A DNA stretch of 9,229 nt from the NCBI GenBank assembly GCA_019090365.1, contig JAHRWC010000339.1, forward strand, positions 1 to 9,229, in the 5' to 3' direction. A program made the position numbers and the translations under genes. The notes under the pieces are model-generated. The model did not search any database and was not told where the DNA came from. It worked only from the letters and a program-made list of their open reading frames with translations. Below are positions 1-7,219 of this stretch, in pieces. Source of the DNA: Flavobacteriaceae bacterium. GTDB taxonomy: Bacteria; Bacteroidota; Bacteroidia; Flavobacteriales; Flavobacteriaceae. The number at the start of each line of letters is the position of its first letter. Position 1 is the first letter of the stretch.

Positions 1-1157
1 CCGCCTAAAGATTCTTTAAGGTCATCATATGAATAATTTGTCCATTCTTCATCTTTCAAATGACTTATTCCTCTTTCAGTTAATGGAAATGGATTAAAAA
101 AAACATCCACATCTCCAAAATTAACCCATAATTGACCCGGGGAAGCGTCAATAGAAAAAGGGTGATTATTTATAGGGCCATCTGGCAGTATTTGAGTTGA
201 AAAGTTGGTTCCAAAAGGAACAACTAACACGCCTAACTCCGAGGTTCCCATATAAAAATTATTATTAAATGCTATTCCAGATTGTAATTTATATTCAACG
301 TCTGTTACAGAGGTTACACTAGATTCTAAATTAAAATCTTCAGAAAAGGCGTGAATCGTATTTTCTGTAGTAATCGTTAATATATTATCAATTGCAAAAA
401 AATCGACAATAGGCTCATTATAACTTATTAATTCATTAAAACCTACATTTGGAGTAAATTCCAAAATTCTGTTATTAGCTCTTGCAACATACATTTTTGA
501 ACCTAATACCTGAATACCTTTATACCAATCAAAATCATAAGTATTCCATTGTTGATAATCAATTATATTTTCATCTTCTAACAATGCACCTCGAATCCCA
601 TTTTGTGCGGTTGCAGCATAAATATAGCCTTCATAAACTGCAGTTTGAGCAACACTAATTTGCGACCCCAAATTTCCAATAAAATAAGTGTCTCCAAATT
701 CAAGTCTTTCTAAATCGTACACGGAAATACCATATTCAGTTGAAATATAAATATTACCATTATGTTCATTAAAATGATTAATTCTTTTTTGATCTGGTGG
801 TATCGTCTGTTTGTCTAATATATCAACTACTTGCAATACATCTTCTTCTCCATCAATGACAACTTCCATGAGTCCGTTTTCATAACCAATAATTAACACA
901 TCATTATTTTCGCTATAATGGATTGTAGATATTGCTTTCCCTGAAAGGCCATTAATAGTTGAAATTGTGCTTATTTCTTGTGTCGATAAATCATATGTGA
1001 AAACTGCATTCTCTGCTGCTACATAAATTTTATCATTCCCTTGCGATATACTTTTAACAGACACATATGAAAAGAAACCTGTCCAAGTATTCTCAAAGTT
1101 TTGTGCAACTATAAAATGAGAAAGTAAAAAAATAGAAATGGTAACTAGTTGCTTCAT
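1..1157 (-). CDS. PorZ-like T9SS-associated beta-propeller protein, N-terminal part (runs off the left edge)
   Basis: Reading the minus strand from an ATG at 1157-1155 gives an open frame of 385 codons with no stop before base 1, so the C-terminal part is outside the window. The product starts with a signal peptide (MKQLVTISIFLLSHFIVA, probable cleavage before Q19). It continues with WTGFFSY and short propeller-blade strands such as IYVAAENAVFTYDL, LIIGYENGL, IYISTEYGISVYDLE, IYAATAQNGI and MYVARANN. This order resembles the N-terminal propeller of PorZ homologues in Flavobacteriales. Known of the family: in Porphyromonas gingivalis PorZ is a surface component of the type IX secretion attachment complex with PorU, PorV and PorQ, made of two propellers and a C-terminal secretion domain of its own. 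Here only part of the propeller region is visible, so the C-terminal domain cannot be checked. The alternative is another two-component-regulator-type propeller protein. Start choice rests on the signal peptide. It lies 119 bases downstream of gdhA in the same direction, behind a terminator, so it is probably transcribed separately. Confidence 0.68.
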   Translation of the reverse strand, partial: MKQLVTISIFLLSHFIVAQNFENTWTGFFSYVSVKSISQGNDKIYVAAENAVFTYDLSTQEISTISTINGLSGKAISTIHYSENNDVLIIGYENGLMEVVIDGEEDVLQVVDILDKQTIPPDQKRINHFNEHNGNIYISTEYGISVYDLERLEFGDTYFIGNLGSQISVAQTAVYEGYIYAATAQNGIRGALLEDENIIDYQQWNTYDFDWYKGIQVLGSKMYVARANNRILEFTPNVGFNELISYNEPIVDFFAIDNILTITTENTIHAFSEDFNLESSVTSVTDVEYKLQSGIAFNNNFYMGTSELGVLVVPFGTNFSTQILPDGPINNHPFSIDASPGQLWVNFGDVDVFFNPFPLTERGISHLKDEEWTNYSYDDLKESLG

Positions 1158-1222
1158 AAAGAATAATTATTTTTCAAATAATATAACACGCTAAAATACT
1201 ATTTATTGCAAGATAAAAAATG
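1158..1222 (-). promoter_or_regulatory. Leader region of the PorZ-like gene; no clear promoter
   Basis: This AT-rich stretch between the gdhA terminator and the ATG at 1157 must hold the promoter if the PorZ-like gene has its own. On the minus strand I see only an imperfect -7 box (TATTATTTG, 1183-1175, one base longer than TAnnTTTG) and a TTG at 1211-1209 spaced too far away. The assignment is weak. Confidence 0.2.
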
Positions 1223-1223
1223 A

Positions 1224-1254
1224 AAAAGGCTGCCTTTCATAAAGACAGCCTTTT
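1224..1254 (-). terminator. Rho-independent terminator of gdhA
   Basis: The arms AAAAGGCTG (1224-1232) and CAGCCTTTT (1246-1254) are perfect inverted repeats of 9 bp. After one C/A mismatch the stem continues with CTTT/AAAG around a 3-base loop (CAT). On the minus strand the hairpin is followed by a T-rich tract (1223 downwards, including six Ts). It lies 22 bases past the gdhA stop, and the next gene runs the same way, so it ends the gdhA transcript. Confidence 0.85.
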
Positions 1255-1276
1255 AATAATATATTTTAAAAAGAAA

Positions 1277-2620
1277 TTATACTACTCCTTGCGCAAGCAT
1301 AGCATCAGCTATTTTTACAAAACCAGCAATATTAGCTCCTCTTACATAATCAACATATCCATCACCATCTTTTCCATATTTTACACAAGCAGCATGAATA
1401 TCATTCATAATTGTGTGTAATTTTTCGTCAACCTCTTGTGATGTCCAACTTAAACGTAATGAATTTTGAGACATTTCAAGACCAGATGTTGCAACTCCTC
1501 CAGCATTAGAAGCCTTACCAGGAGAAAATAATATTTTATTTTCATGGAAAACTTCAATAGCTTCTGGCGTACAAGGCATGTTGGCACCTTCAGCAACACA
1601 TATACAGTTATTATTTACTAATACTTTAGCTTCTTCTGCATTAAGTTCATTTTGAGTAGCACATGGTAATGCAATATCACAATCAATTCCCCAAGGTCTT
1701 TGTCCTTCAAAGAATTTAGCTGAAGGATATTTGTTTACATATTCACTTACTCTTCCACGTTTCACGTTTTTAAGATCCATTACATATGCTAACTTTTCTT
1801 CATTGATTCCTTCTGCATCATAAATATAACCTGAAGAATCAGATAAGGTAACAACTTTACCTCCAAATTCTATCACTTTTTCAGCAGCAAATTGAGCTAC
1901 ATTTCCAGAACCAGAAATCACAACAGTTTTTCCTTTAAAACTTTCACCTTGTGTTTCAAGCATATTTTTTGCAAAATAAACTGTTCCATATCCAGTGGCT
2001 TCAGGACGAATTAATGACCCTCCATACGAAAGACCTTTTCCTGTAAGCACTCCTGTAAATTCGTTTCTTAGACGTTTGTATTGTCCAAAAAGATATCCTA
2101 TTTCTCTTCCACCAACACCTATATCTCCAGCTGGAACATCGGTATTTGGACCAATATGTCTAGATAATTCAGACATAAAGCTTTGACAAAAACGCATTAC
2201 TTCGGCATCAGTTTTCCCTTTTGGGTTAAAATCTGAACCACCTTTTCCACCACCCATCGGCAATGTTGTAAGACTGTTTTTGAAAACTTGTTCGAAGCCT
2301 AGAAATTTTAAAATACTTAAGTTCACTGAAGAATGAAATCTTAAACCACCTTTATATGGTCCAATAGCTGAATTAAATTCAACCCTATATCCTTTGTTTA
2401 CTTGTATTTCTCCTTGATCATCAGTCCAAGGTACTCTAAACATTATGACACGCTCAGGTTCTACCATGCGCTCAAGTAGCTTTTTGTTTTGATACATTTC
2501 GTTTTCCTCGATAAAAGGAATAACTGTTTCTGCTACTTCTGTAACTGCTTGAATAAATTCAGGCTCGTGAGGATTCATTTTTTCAACTTTAGAAATGAAC
2601 TCTTTTATACTTTCTTTCAT
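1277..2620 (-). CDS. gdhA: NADP-type glutamate dehydrogenase (EC 1.4.1.4)
   Basis: This cytosolic enzyme interconverts 2-oxoglutarate plus ammonium plus NADPH with glutamate, the low-affinity route of ammonium assimilation. The 447 residues match the length of small hexameric GDHs such as E. coli GdhA. The N-terminal catalytic domain has KGGLRFH (about 90-96), PMGGGKGGSDF (121-131) with the catalytic lysine at 126, and PAGDIGVGGRE (163-173) with the catalytic aspartate at 166. The Rossmann domain starts near 231 with SGSGNVA (236-242). DSSG at 261-264, after the second strand, resembles NADP(H)-specific members, so the cofactor preference is inferred. GANMP (345-349) and SNAGGVATSGLE (371-382) complete the family pattern. 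The ATG at 2620 gives the usual N terminus (helical MKESIKEFI), and there is no Shine-Dalgarno site, as usual in Bacteroidota. It is monocistronic: a terminator follows and a divergent gene lies 157 bases upstream. I see no damage or unusual residues. Confidence 0.97.
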   Translation of the reverse strand: MKESIKEFISKVEKMNPHEPEFIQAVTEVAETVIPFIEENEMYQNKKLLERMVEPERVIMFRVPWTDDQGEIQVNKGYRVEFNSAIGPYKGGLRFHSSVNLSILKFLGFEQVFKNSLTTLPMGGGKGGSDFNPKGKTDAEVMRFCQSFMSELSRHIGPNTDVPAGDIGVGGREIGYLFGQYKRLRNEFTGVLTGKGLSYGGSLIRPEATGYGTVYFAKNMLETQGESFKGKTVVISGSGNVAQFAAEKVIEFGGKVVTLSDSSGYIYDAEGINEEKLAYVMDLKNVKRGRVSEYVNKYPSAKFFEGQRPWGIDCDIALPCATQNELNAEEAKVLVNNNCICVAEGANMPCTPEAIEVFHENKILFSPGKASNAGGVATSGLEMSQNSLRLSWTSQEVDEKLHTIMNDIHAACVKYGKDGDGYVDYVRGANIAGFVKIADAMLAQGVV

Positions 2621-2661
2621 AGGTAAAAATTTAATGAAAAATGTTATCGTTAATCAAAGTG

Positions 2662-2678
2662 CAAATTTAAAAAATTTG
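2662..2678 (-). promoter_or_regulatory. Candidate gdhA -7 box within a 17-bp palindrome
   Basis: On the minus strand TAAATTTG (2669-2662) fits the Bacteroidota -7 consensus TAnnTTTG, 42 bases before the gdhA ATG. No good -33 TTTG lies at the usual spacing; only a TTTA at 2696-2693 with a 23-base spacer. The -7 box is the left half of a perfect inverted repeat CAAATTT-AAA-AAATTTG (2662-2678). This could be an operator for a dimeric regulator or simply AT-rich chance. Confidence 0.4.
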
Positions 2679-2718
2679 TTTCTATTTTTTTTTAAATAAG
2701 CTAAATATCTCTAATAAA

Positions 2719-2749
2719 TTTCACTGTTAAATATGTTTTTATATATTTG
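2719..2749 (+). promoter_or_regulatory. Promoter of the exported protein gene at 2778
   Basis: TATATTTG at 2742-2749 is a perfect match to the Bacteroidota -7 consensus TAnnTTTG. A weak -33 (TTTC, 2719-2722) lies 19 bases upstream, which is the normal spacing. Transcription would start near 2755, leaving a leader of about 20 bases before the ATG at 2778. The element is inferred from consensus only. Confidence 0.5.
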
Positions 2750-2777
2750 TTACGTCTCAAACTAAACCTATATTAAT

Positions 2778-3587
2778 ATGAATGCCAGATTATTGTTAAT
2801 GGTGTTACTATTTGCTTTCTTCTCTAAACAGGAAGCTTACAGTCAGTTTGGCTTTTCTCATGAAGTAGGAATTATTACTGGTCCTGTAGTATTTTACTCT
2901 GATTTTGGTCAAAGAAATGATTTTGAAACTAACGCAGGAAATGTTGGTTTTGGGGTTGGTCTTATTCATTATCTAAATTTTGCGTATCGTGCAGATTGTA
3001 ACTGCTACACAAGGGATAAGTACTTCAATGACCACTTTAAAGTTAGAAATGAAATTGATTACCACAAGACTAATTTAGGTCATTTTGGACGTTGGGTTGA
3101 CCCAAGTGAAACGGGAATCTTTGCAAATCAGTTAAGAGCCATGAAGGGTTCAACAACTGTTTTAGATATAGGTTCTCAAATTGAATACTTTCCATTTAGC
3201 ATACGTGATTTTCAATCAGGTTCTGCAACTCATAAAATAGCTCCTTTTATTAGCTTAGGAGTTCATTGGGTAAATTATGATCCCGAAGTTTATTCAGACT
3301 TAGGTCCTTTAAATGCCCCTGTATCAACTCCTGTTAAATATATTGGTGCTTTTCAACAAGAAGCAGATGACACATGGTCTGTAGTGGCTAGTGTAGGAAT
3401 ACGTTATAAACTTTCTCCATTGAGTGATTTAATGTTAGATAGTAGATGGCAATATTATTTCACTGATTGGGTTGATGGTTTAAATCCAAGTATAGAAAAT
3501 AATGACGGTGCTAGAGCGGTACCAGAAAATAAAGCCAATGAATGGATTTATTGGTTAAATATCGGTTATATTTATTATATCGAATAA
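2778..3587 (+). CDS. Exported, probably outer-membrane protein of unknown function (gdhA-adjacent flavobacterial family)
   Basis: The 269-residue product starts with a signal peptide (MNARLLLMVLLFAFFSKQEAYS, probable cleavage before Q23). The mature part is rich in aromatic residues and alternating strands, for example HEVGIITGPVVFYSDFG (28-44), GFGVGLIHYLNF (57-68), IAPFISLGVHW (153-163), WSVVASVGIRYKL (200-212) and a closing WLNIGYIYYI, as expected for a small outer-membrane beta-barrel. There is a CNC pair (C74, C76) followed by YTRDKYFNDHFK, and a run of conserved-looking loops (DPSETG, AMKGSTTV, DPEVYSDLGPLN). From memory, similar proteins are widespread in Flavobacteriaceae next to gdhA and are named 'THC0290_0291 family'. 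Some entries may carry a transferred 'glutamate dehydrogenase' name, but nothing here resembles that enzyme. The gene is divergent from gdhA, has its own promoter, and ends in a terminator shared with sdhB. The role is unknown. Confidence 0.8.
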   Translation: MNARLLLMVLLFAFFSKQEAYSQFGFSHEVGIITGPVVFYSDFGQRNDFETNAGNVGFGVGLIHYLNFAYRADCNCYTRDKYFNDHFKVRNEIDYHKTNLGHFGRWVDPSETGIFANQLRAMKGSTTVLDIGSQIEYFPFSIRDFQSGSATHKIAPFISLGVHWVNYDPEVYSDLGPLNAPVSTPVKYIGAFQQEADDTWSVVASVGIRYKLSPLSDLMLDSRWQYYFTDWVDGLNPSIENNDGARAVPENKANEWIYWLNIGYIYYIE

Positions 3588-3606
3588 TAATTTAAGTATA
3601 TAAAAT

Positions 3607-3636
3607 AAAAAAGCCCATCAAATGATGGGCTTTTTT
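3607..3636. terminator. Bidirectional terminator between the exported protein gene and sdhB
   Basis: A perfect inverted repeat with core GCCCATCA (3613-3620) and TGATGGGC (3623-3630) is flanked by six As on the left and six Ts on the right, so it works as an intrinsic terminator on either strand. It lies 19 bases after the plus-strand stop at 3587 and 19 bases after the sdhB stop at 3656. It therefore ends both convergent transcripts. Confidence 0.93.
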
Positions 3637-3655
3637 GTATATATAAAATGGATAT

Positions 3656-4402
3656 TTATCCTTTTAAGCTTGCACTTAAATATTCACGATTCATTCTTGC
3701 TATGTTTGAAAGAGAAATTCCTTTAGGGCATTCAATTTCACAAGCTCCTGTGTTTGTACAATTTCCGAAACCTTCTAGATCCATTTGAGCCACCATGTTT
3801 TTAACACGATCTGCAGCTTCAACTTGTCCTTGAGGTAATAAAGCATATTGTGAAACTTTTGCTCCAACAAATAACATTGCTGAAGAGTTTTTACAAGTAG
3901 CCACACAAGCACCACAACCTATACAAGCAGCAGCATCCATCGCTTCATCTGCAGCATGTTTAGAAATAGGTAATGAATTTGCATCTTGCGTATTACCAGA
4001 AGTATTTACAGAAACAAAACCTCCTGCTTGTTGTATACGTTCAAATGCCATTCTATCAACAACTAAATCTTTAATAACTGGGAAAGCAGCTGCTCTCCAT
4101 GGTTCAATATAAATGGTATCACCATCTTTAAACGAACGCATATGTAATTGACAAGTAGTTATTGCTCTATCGGGTCCATGTGCTTCTCCATTAATATACA
4201 AAGAACACATTCCACAAATTCCTTCACGGCAATCATGATCAAAAGCTACTGGTTCATCACCAGAATTAACTAATTGTTCATTCAAAACATCCATCATTTC
4301 TAAAAAAGACATATGTTCTGAAATATCATTTACCTTATAATCGACCAATTTACCTTTAACGTCTGGTCCTTTTTGTCTCCAAATTTTCAGTGTAAGATTC
4401 AT
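3656..4402 (-). CDS. sdhB: Succinate dehydrogenase iron-sulfur subunit
   Basis: This subunit passes electrons from the FAD of SdhA to the haems and quinone of SdhC on the cytoplasmic face of the inner membrane. All three cluster sites are intact in the 248 residues. The plant-ferredoxin-like domain has C58, C63 and C66 ([10 protein letters not shown]) and C84 for [2Fe-2S]. The C-terminal domain has [11 protein letters not shown] (160-170) and [14 protein letters not shown] (215-228). By family pattern C160, C163, C166 and C225 bind [4Fe-4S], and C170, C215 and C221 bind [3Fe-4S]. It is the last gene of sdhCAB, with its ATG 11 bases after the sdhA stop and a purine-rich AAAAGAGAG just upstream. 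A bidirectional terminator follows. The sequence alone does not prove direction, but in an aerobic flavobacterium with one such operon succinate oxidation is most likely. Confidence 0.97.
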   Translation of the reverse strand: MNLTLKIWRQKGPDVKGKLVDYKVNDISEHMSFLEMMDVLNEQLVNSGDEPVAFDHDCREGICGMCSLYINGEAHGPDRAITTCQLHMRSFKDGDTIYIEPWRAAAFPVIKDLVVDRMAFERIQQAGGFVSVNTSGNTQDANSLPISKHAADEAMDAAACIGCGACVATCKNSSAMLFVGAKVSQYALLPQGQVEAADRVKNMVAQMDLEGFGNCTNTGACEIECPKGISLSNIARMNREYLSASLKG

Positions 4403-4413
4403 ATCTCTCTTTT

Positions 4414-6429
4414 TTATTTGTATGAACGTTGTTTCAGTTCAATATCTTTAAATTCTAAATGTTCTTTATGTAAAACAGCATCTGATGGTTCTCCTTTATA
4501 TTCCCAAGCGGAAACATATGCAAATTCTTCATCATTTCGTAATGCTTCACCTTTTTGTTCCCCTTCAGTAACAACGCTTTCTTCTCTGTAATGACCTCCA
4601 CATGATTCATTTCTATCCAAAGCATCTTTAGCAAATAATTCTCCTAACTCAAGGAAATCTGCTACACGACCTGCTTTTTCTAATTCAAGATTCATTTCAT
4701 TTGCATCTCCAGGTACTTTTACTTCTTTCCAGAATTCCTCACGTATTGCTTTAATTTCAGCCATAGCTTCATTTAAATGGGTTGCATTTCGTGCCATTCC
4801 AACTTTATTCCACATTACTTTTCCTAAACGTTTATGGAAATGATCTACAGATTTAGTTCCTTTATTATTCATAAAGAAATTAATTCTTTCAGTTACTTCT
4901 TTTTCAACAGCATCAAATTCAGGAGAATTTGTTGGTATTTTTCCAGTTCGAATATCATCTGATAAGTAATCACCAATAGTATAAGGAAGCACAAAATATC
5001 CATCGGCCAATCCTTGCATTAATGCAGAAGCTCCTAAACGGTTCGCTCCGTGATCAGAGAAGTTAGCCTCTCCAATACAATATAATCCAGGAACTGTAGT
5101 CATTAAATTATAATCAACCCAAACACCGCCCATAGTATAGTGCGTTGCTGGATAAATCATCATTGGTGTTTTATAAGGGTTTTCAGCAACAATCTTTTCG
5201 TACATCTGAAAAAGGTTTCCGTACTTTTCTTCTATAACACCTTCACCTAATTCCGTTATTTTTTCTTTAGAAGCATCATGATGACCATGAATTTTCGCTT
5301 GTTCTTTACCATAACGTTCAATTGCAGCAGCAAAATCTAAATAAACAGCTTCTCCTGTAGCATTTACACCATAACCTTCATCGCAACGTTCTTTCGCAGC
5401 TCTTGAGGCTACATCACGCGGCACTAAGTTTCCGAAGGCTGGGTAACGACGCTCTAAATAATAATCTCTATTTTCTTCTGCAATTTCAGTAGGCTTTAAT
5501 TTACCTTTCTGAATAGCTTTAGCATCATCTATATTTGCTGGCACCCATATACGTCCGTCATTACGTAATGATTCAGACATTAATGTCAATTTTGACTGAT
5601 AATCACCTGATCTTGGAATACATGTTGGGTGAATTTGTGTAAAACAAGGGTTAGCGAAATACGCACCTTTTTTATGTATTTTCCATGCAGCAGTTGCATT
5701 AGATCCCATTGCATTTGTTGAAAGGAAATAAACATTTCCATAACCACCAGTTGCTATAACAACTGCATGGGCTGAATGTCTTTCAATTTCACCTGTAATT
5801 AAATTACGAGTTATAATTCCTCTTGCTTTACCATCAACTTTTACAACATCTAGCATTTCATGACGGTTAAACATTTCAATTTTACCACGAGCAATTTGTC
5901 TATTCATTGCTGAATATGCTCCTAATAACAATTGCTGTCCTGTTTGCCCTTTAGCGTAAAAAGTACGAGATACTAATACACCTCCAAATGAACGATTATC
6001 TAGTAATCCACCATAATCTCGTGCAAAAGGAACTCCTTGTGCTACACATTGATCAATGATATTTCCAGAAACTTCTGCCAAACGATGAACGTTTGCTTCA
6101 CGAGAACGGTAATCACCACCTTTTACAGTATCGTAAAAAAGACGATAGTTAGAATCACCATCTCCCATATAATTTTTTGCAGCATTTATTCCTCCTTGTG
6201 CAGCAATTGAATGCGCTCTACGTGGAGAATCTTGGTAACAAAATGCCTTTACGTTATATCCTTGCTCTGCTAATGTTGCAGCAGCACTACCTCCTGCAAG
6301 ACCAGTACCAACAACTATAATATCAATATTACGCTTGTTCGCTGGATTAACTAAATTAATTTTATCCTTATATGTAGTCCATTTATCTTTAATGGGACCT
6401 TTAGGTACTTTTGAATCTAATACAGACAT
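4414..6429 (-). CDS. sdhA: Succinate dehydrogenase flavoprotein subunit
   Basis: This catalytic subunit oxidises succinate to fumarate in the TCA cycle (EC 1.3.5.1). The 671 residues are long for the family but usual for Bacteroidota and type-B enzymes. The FAD-binding GTGLAGG is at 41-47. [15 protein letters not shown] (70-84) carries H73, the expected site of covalent FAD attachment. Substrate-site residues are visible as QIHPT (265-269, H267), VPRDVASR (336-343, with R338 as the likely catalytic arginine), the H430 of PATHYTMGG (427-435), and HGANRLGAS (460-468, R464). The C-terminal helical region and capping tail (about 500-671) are complete, with the [13 protein letters not shown] block at 606-618. 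It lies between sdhC (12-base gap) and sdhB (11-base gap) in one operon. No frameshift or missing key residue is seen. Fumarate reductase activity cannot be excluded from sequence alone. Confidence 0.97.
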   Translation of the reverse strand: MSVLDSKVPKGPIKDKWTTYKDKINLVNPANKRNIDIIVVGTGLAGGSAAATLAEQGYNVKAFCYQDSPRRAHSIAAQGGINAAKNYMGDGDSNYRLFYDTVKGGDYRSREANVHRLAEVSGNIIDQCVAQGVPFARDYGGLLDNRSFGGVLVSRTFYAKGQTGQQLLLGAYSAMNRQIARGKIEMFNRHEMLDVVKVDGKARGIITRNLITGEIERHSAHAVVIATGGYGNVYFLSTNAMGSNATAAWKIHKKGAYFANPCFTQIHPTCIPRSGDYQSKLTLMSESLRNDGRIWVPANIDDAKAIQKGKLKPTEIAEENRDYYLERRYPAFGNLVPRDVASRAAKERCDEGYGVNATGEAVYLDFAAAIERYGKEQAKIHGHHDASKEKITELGEGVIEEKYGNLFQMYEKIVAENPYKTPMMIYPATHYTMGGVWVDYNLMTTVPGLYCIGEANFSDHGANRLGASALMQGLADGYFVLPYTIGDYLSDDIRTGKIPTNSPEFDAVEKEVTERINFFMNNKGTKSVDHFHKRLGKVMWNKVGMARNATHLNEAMAEIKAIREEFWKEVKVPGDANEMNLELEKAGRVADFLELGELFAKDALDRNESCGGHYREESVVTEGEQKGEALRNDEEFAYVSAWEYKGEPSDAVLHKEHLEFKDIELKQRSYK

Positions 6430-6441
6430 AAACAGTAGTAT

Positions 6442-7110
6442 TTAGTGGTTAAAATGGTGAAAAAGTGCAATGAAAATAAAAAGTAATGGAATCAAGATAG
6501 CATACCATTTACCAAAATTTTTCACACATTTTGAATATTTATTATTCATTCCCATCGATTGGAATGCAGACTGAAACCCGTGTAATAAGTGTAAAGCAAG
6601 TAATACAAAAGCAACAACATATGCACCTACTCTAATTGGGCTATGAAACTTTTCAACTAATTCATGGTAATATCTAAACTCTCCATCATGCAATCCACTC
6701 ATGTCTCCAAGAATATATTTTGTATTTATTTCCGGAAACCAGAAATCGATAAAGTGTAATACGATAAAAGCTAAAATTACTAATCCGCTATAGATCATAT
6801 TTCTACTCGTCCAAGTAGAATTTGCTGCACCATTGTTTTTAGCATATTTAATTCCAACTGCTTTTCTGTTTTTAATTTCTAAAACAAAACCTAGTACAAA
6901 ATGAAACACAACACCAAAAATTAATACGGGTTGCATCACAAACTGAATGATTGGATTGGTTCCCATAAAATGGGAGACCATATTAAATGTTTCAGCACTA
7001 CAAACCGATATAAGGTTGATAGTAACGTGCATTAATAGAAAAAAGATTAGAAAAAGAGCTGAAAGTGCCATAGCGACTTTTCTAGCAATAGAGGAGGATA
7101 GTATACCCAT
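6442..7110 (-). CDS. sdhC: Succinate dehydrogenase cytochrome b558-type membrane subunit
   Basis: This membrane anchor binds haem b and reduces menaquinone. Its 222 residues form five predicted membrane segments (about 12-35, 55-78, 105-125, 160-182 and 202-219), as in the single-subunit type-B anchors of Bacillus subtilis SdhC and Wolinella FrdC. Histidines lie inside the segments at H28 (MHVTINL), H70 (FHFVLGF), H119 (LHFIDF) and H174/H177 (LHLLHGF). Comparison with the family makes four of these the likely axial ligands of two haems. No separate sdhD exists, and sdhA follows directly, which agrees with a di-haem type-B enzyme. It is the first gene of sdhCAB, behind a strong promoter match. 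MGILSSSIARKVAMALSA is the usual flavobacterial N terminus, which supports the ATG at 7110. Confidence 0.95.
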   Translation of the reverse strand: MGILSSSIARKVAMALSALFLIFFLLMHVTINLISVCSAETFNMVSHFMGTNPIIQFVMQPVLIFGVVFHFVLGFVLEIKNRKAVGIKYAKNNGAANSTWTSRNMIYSGLVILAFIVLHFIDFWFPEINTKYILGDMSGLHDGEFRYYHELVEKFHSPIRVGAYVVAFVLLALHLLHGFQSAFQSMGMNNKYSKCVKNFGKWYAILIPLLFIFIALFHHFNH

Positions 7111-7138
7111 GTTTTGAATTTTCTTAAAAAAATTTATG

Positions 7139-7170
7139 CAAAAGTACGCCTCAAGGAGGTGATTGCCAAA
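7139..7170 (-). promoter_or_regulatory. Promoter of the sdhCAB operon
   Basis: On the minus strand the -33 element TTTGG (7170-7166) and the -7 element TACTTTTG (7146-7139) fit the Bacteroidota sigma-ABfr consensus TTTG / TAnnTTTG. About 20 bases separate the TTTG core from the -7 box. Transcription would start near 7133, giving a short leader of about 23 bases before the sdhC ATG at 7110. It is the best promoter match in the window. Confidence 0.72.
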
Positions 7171-7178
7171 CTTTGAGG
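7149..7178. repeat. Inverted repeat CCTCAA/TTGAGG across the sdhC -33 element
   Basis: CCTCAA (7149-7154) and TTGAGG (7173-7178) are perfect 6-bp inverted arms with 18 bases between them. They enclose the -33 element and an SD-like AAGGAGGTGAT on the plus strand (7153-7163). It could be a regulator site, or a weak hairpin in a readthrough transcript from the gene upstream. There is no T-tract, so it is not a convincing terminator. Confidence 0.4.
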
Positions 7179-7219
7179 TTTCTTTTAGATTGTATTTAGA
7201 ATTATTTTAAATACTTCGT

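Noticed and set aside
1220..1420. Plus-strand ORF of 66 codons
   Set aside because: It spans the gdhA terminator and the antisense of the gdhA C terminus; its low-complexity composition is a shadow of gdhA.
1995..2186. Plus-strand ORF of 63 codons inside gdhA
   Set aside because: It is fully antisense to conserved gdhA sequence, with no promoter or recognisable product.
4373..4591. Plus-strand ORF of 72 codons across the sdhA-sdhB junction
   Set aside because: It is antisense to two clear genes and to their short intergenic gap; no family features.
7149..7178. Inverted repeat as an intrinsic terminator of the BNR gene
   Set aside because: The arms are only 6 bp with an 18-base loop, and no T-tract follows on the minus strand.
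7163..7210. Mini-ORF with a TTG start just after the SD-like AAGGAGGTGAT on the plus strand
   Set aside because: Only 15 codons, no usable spacing between the SD-like site and the TTG, and no plus-strand promoter seen.
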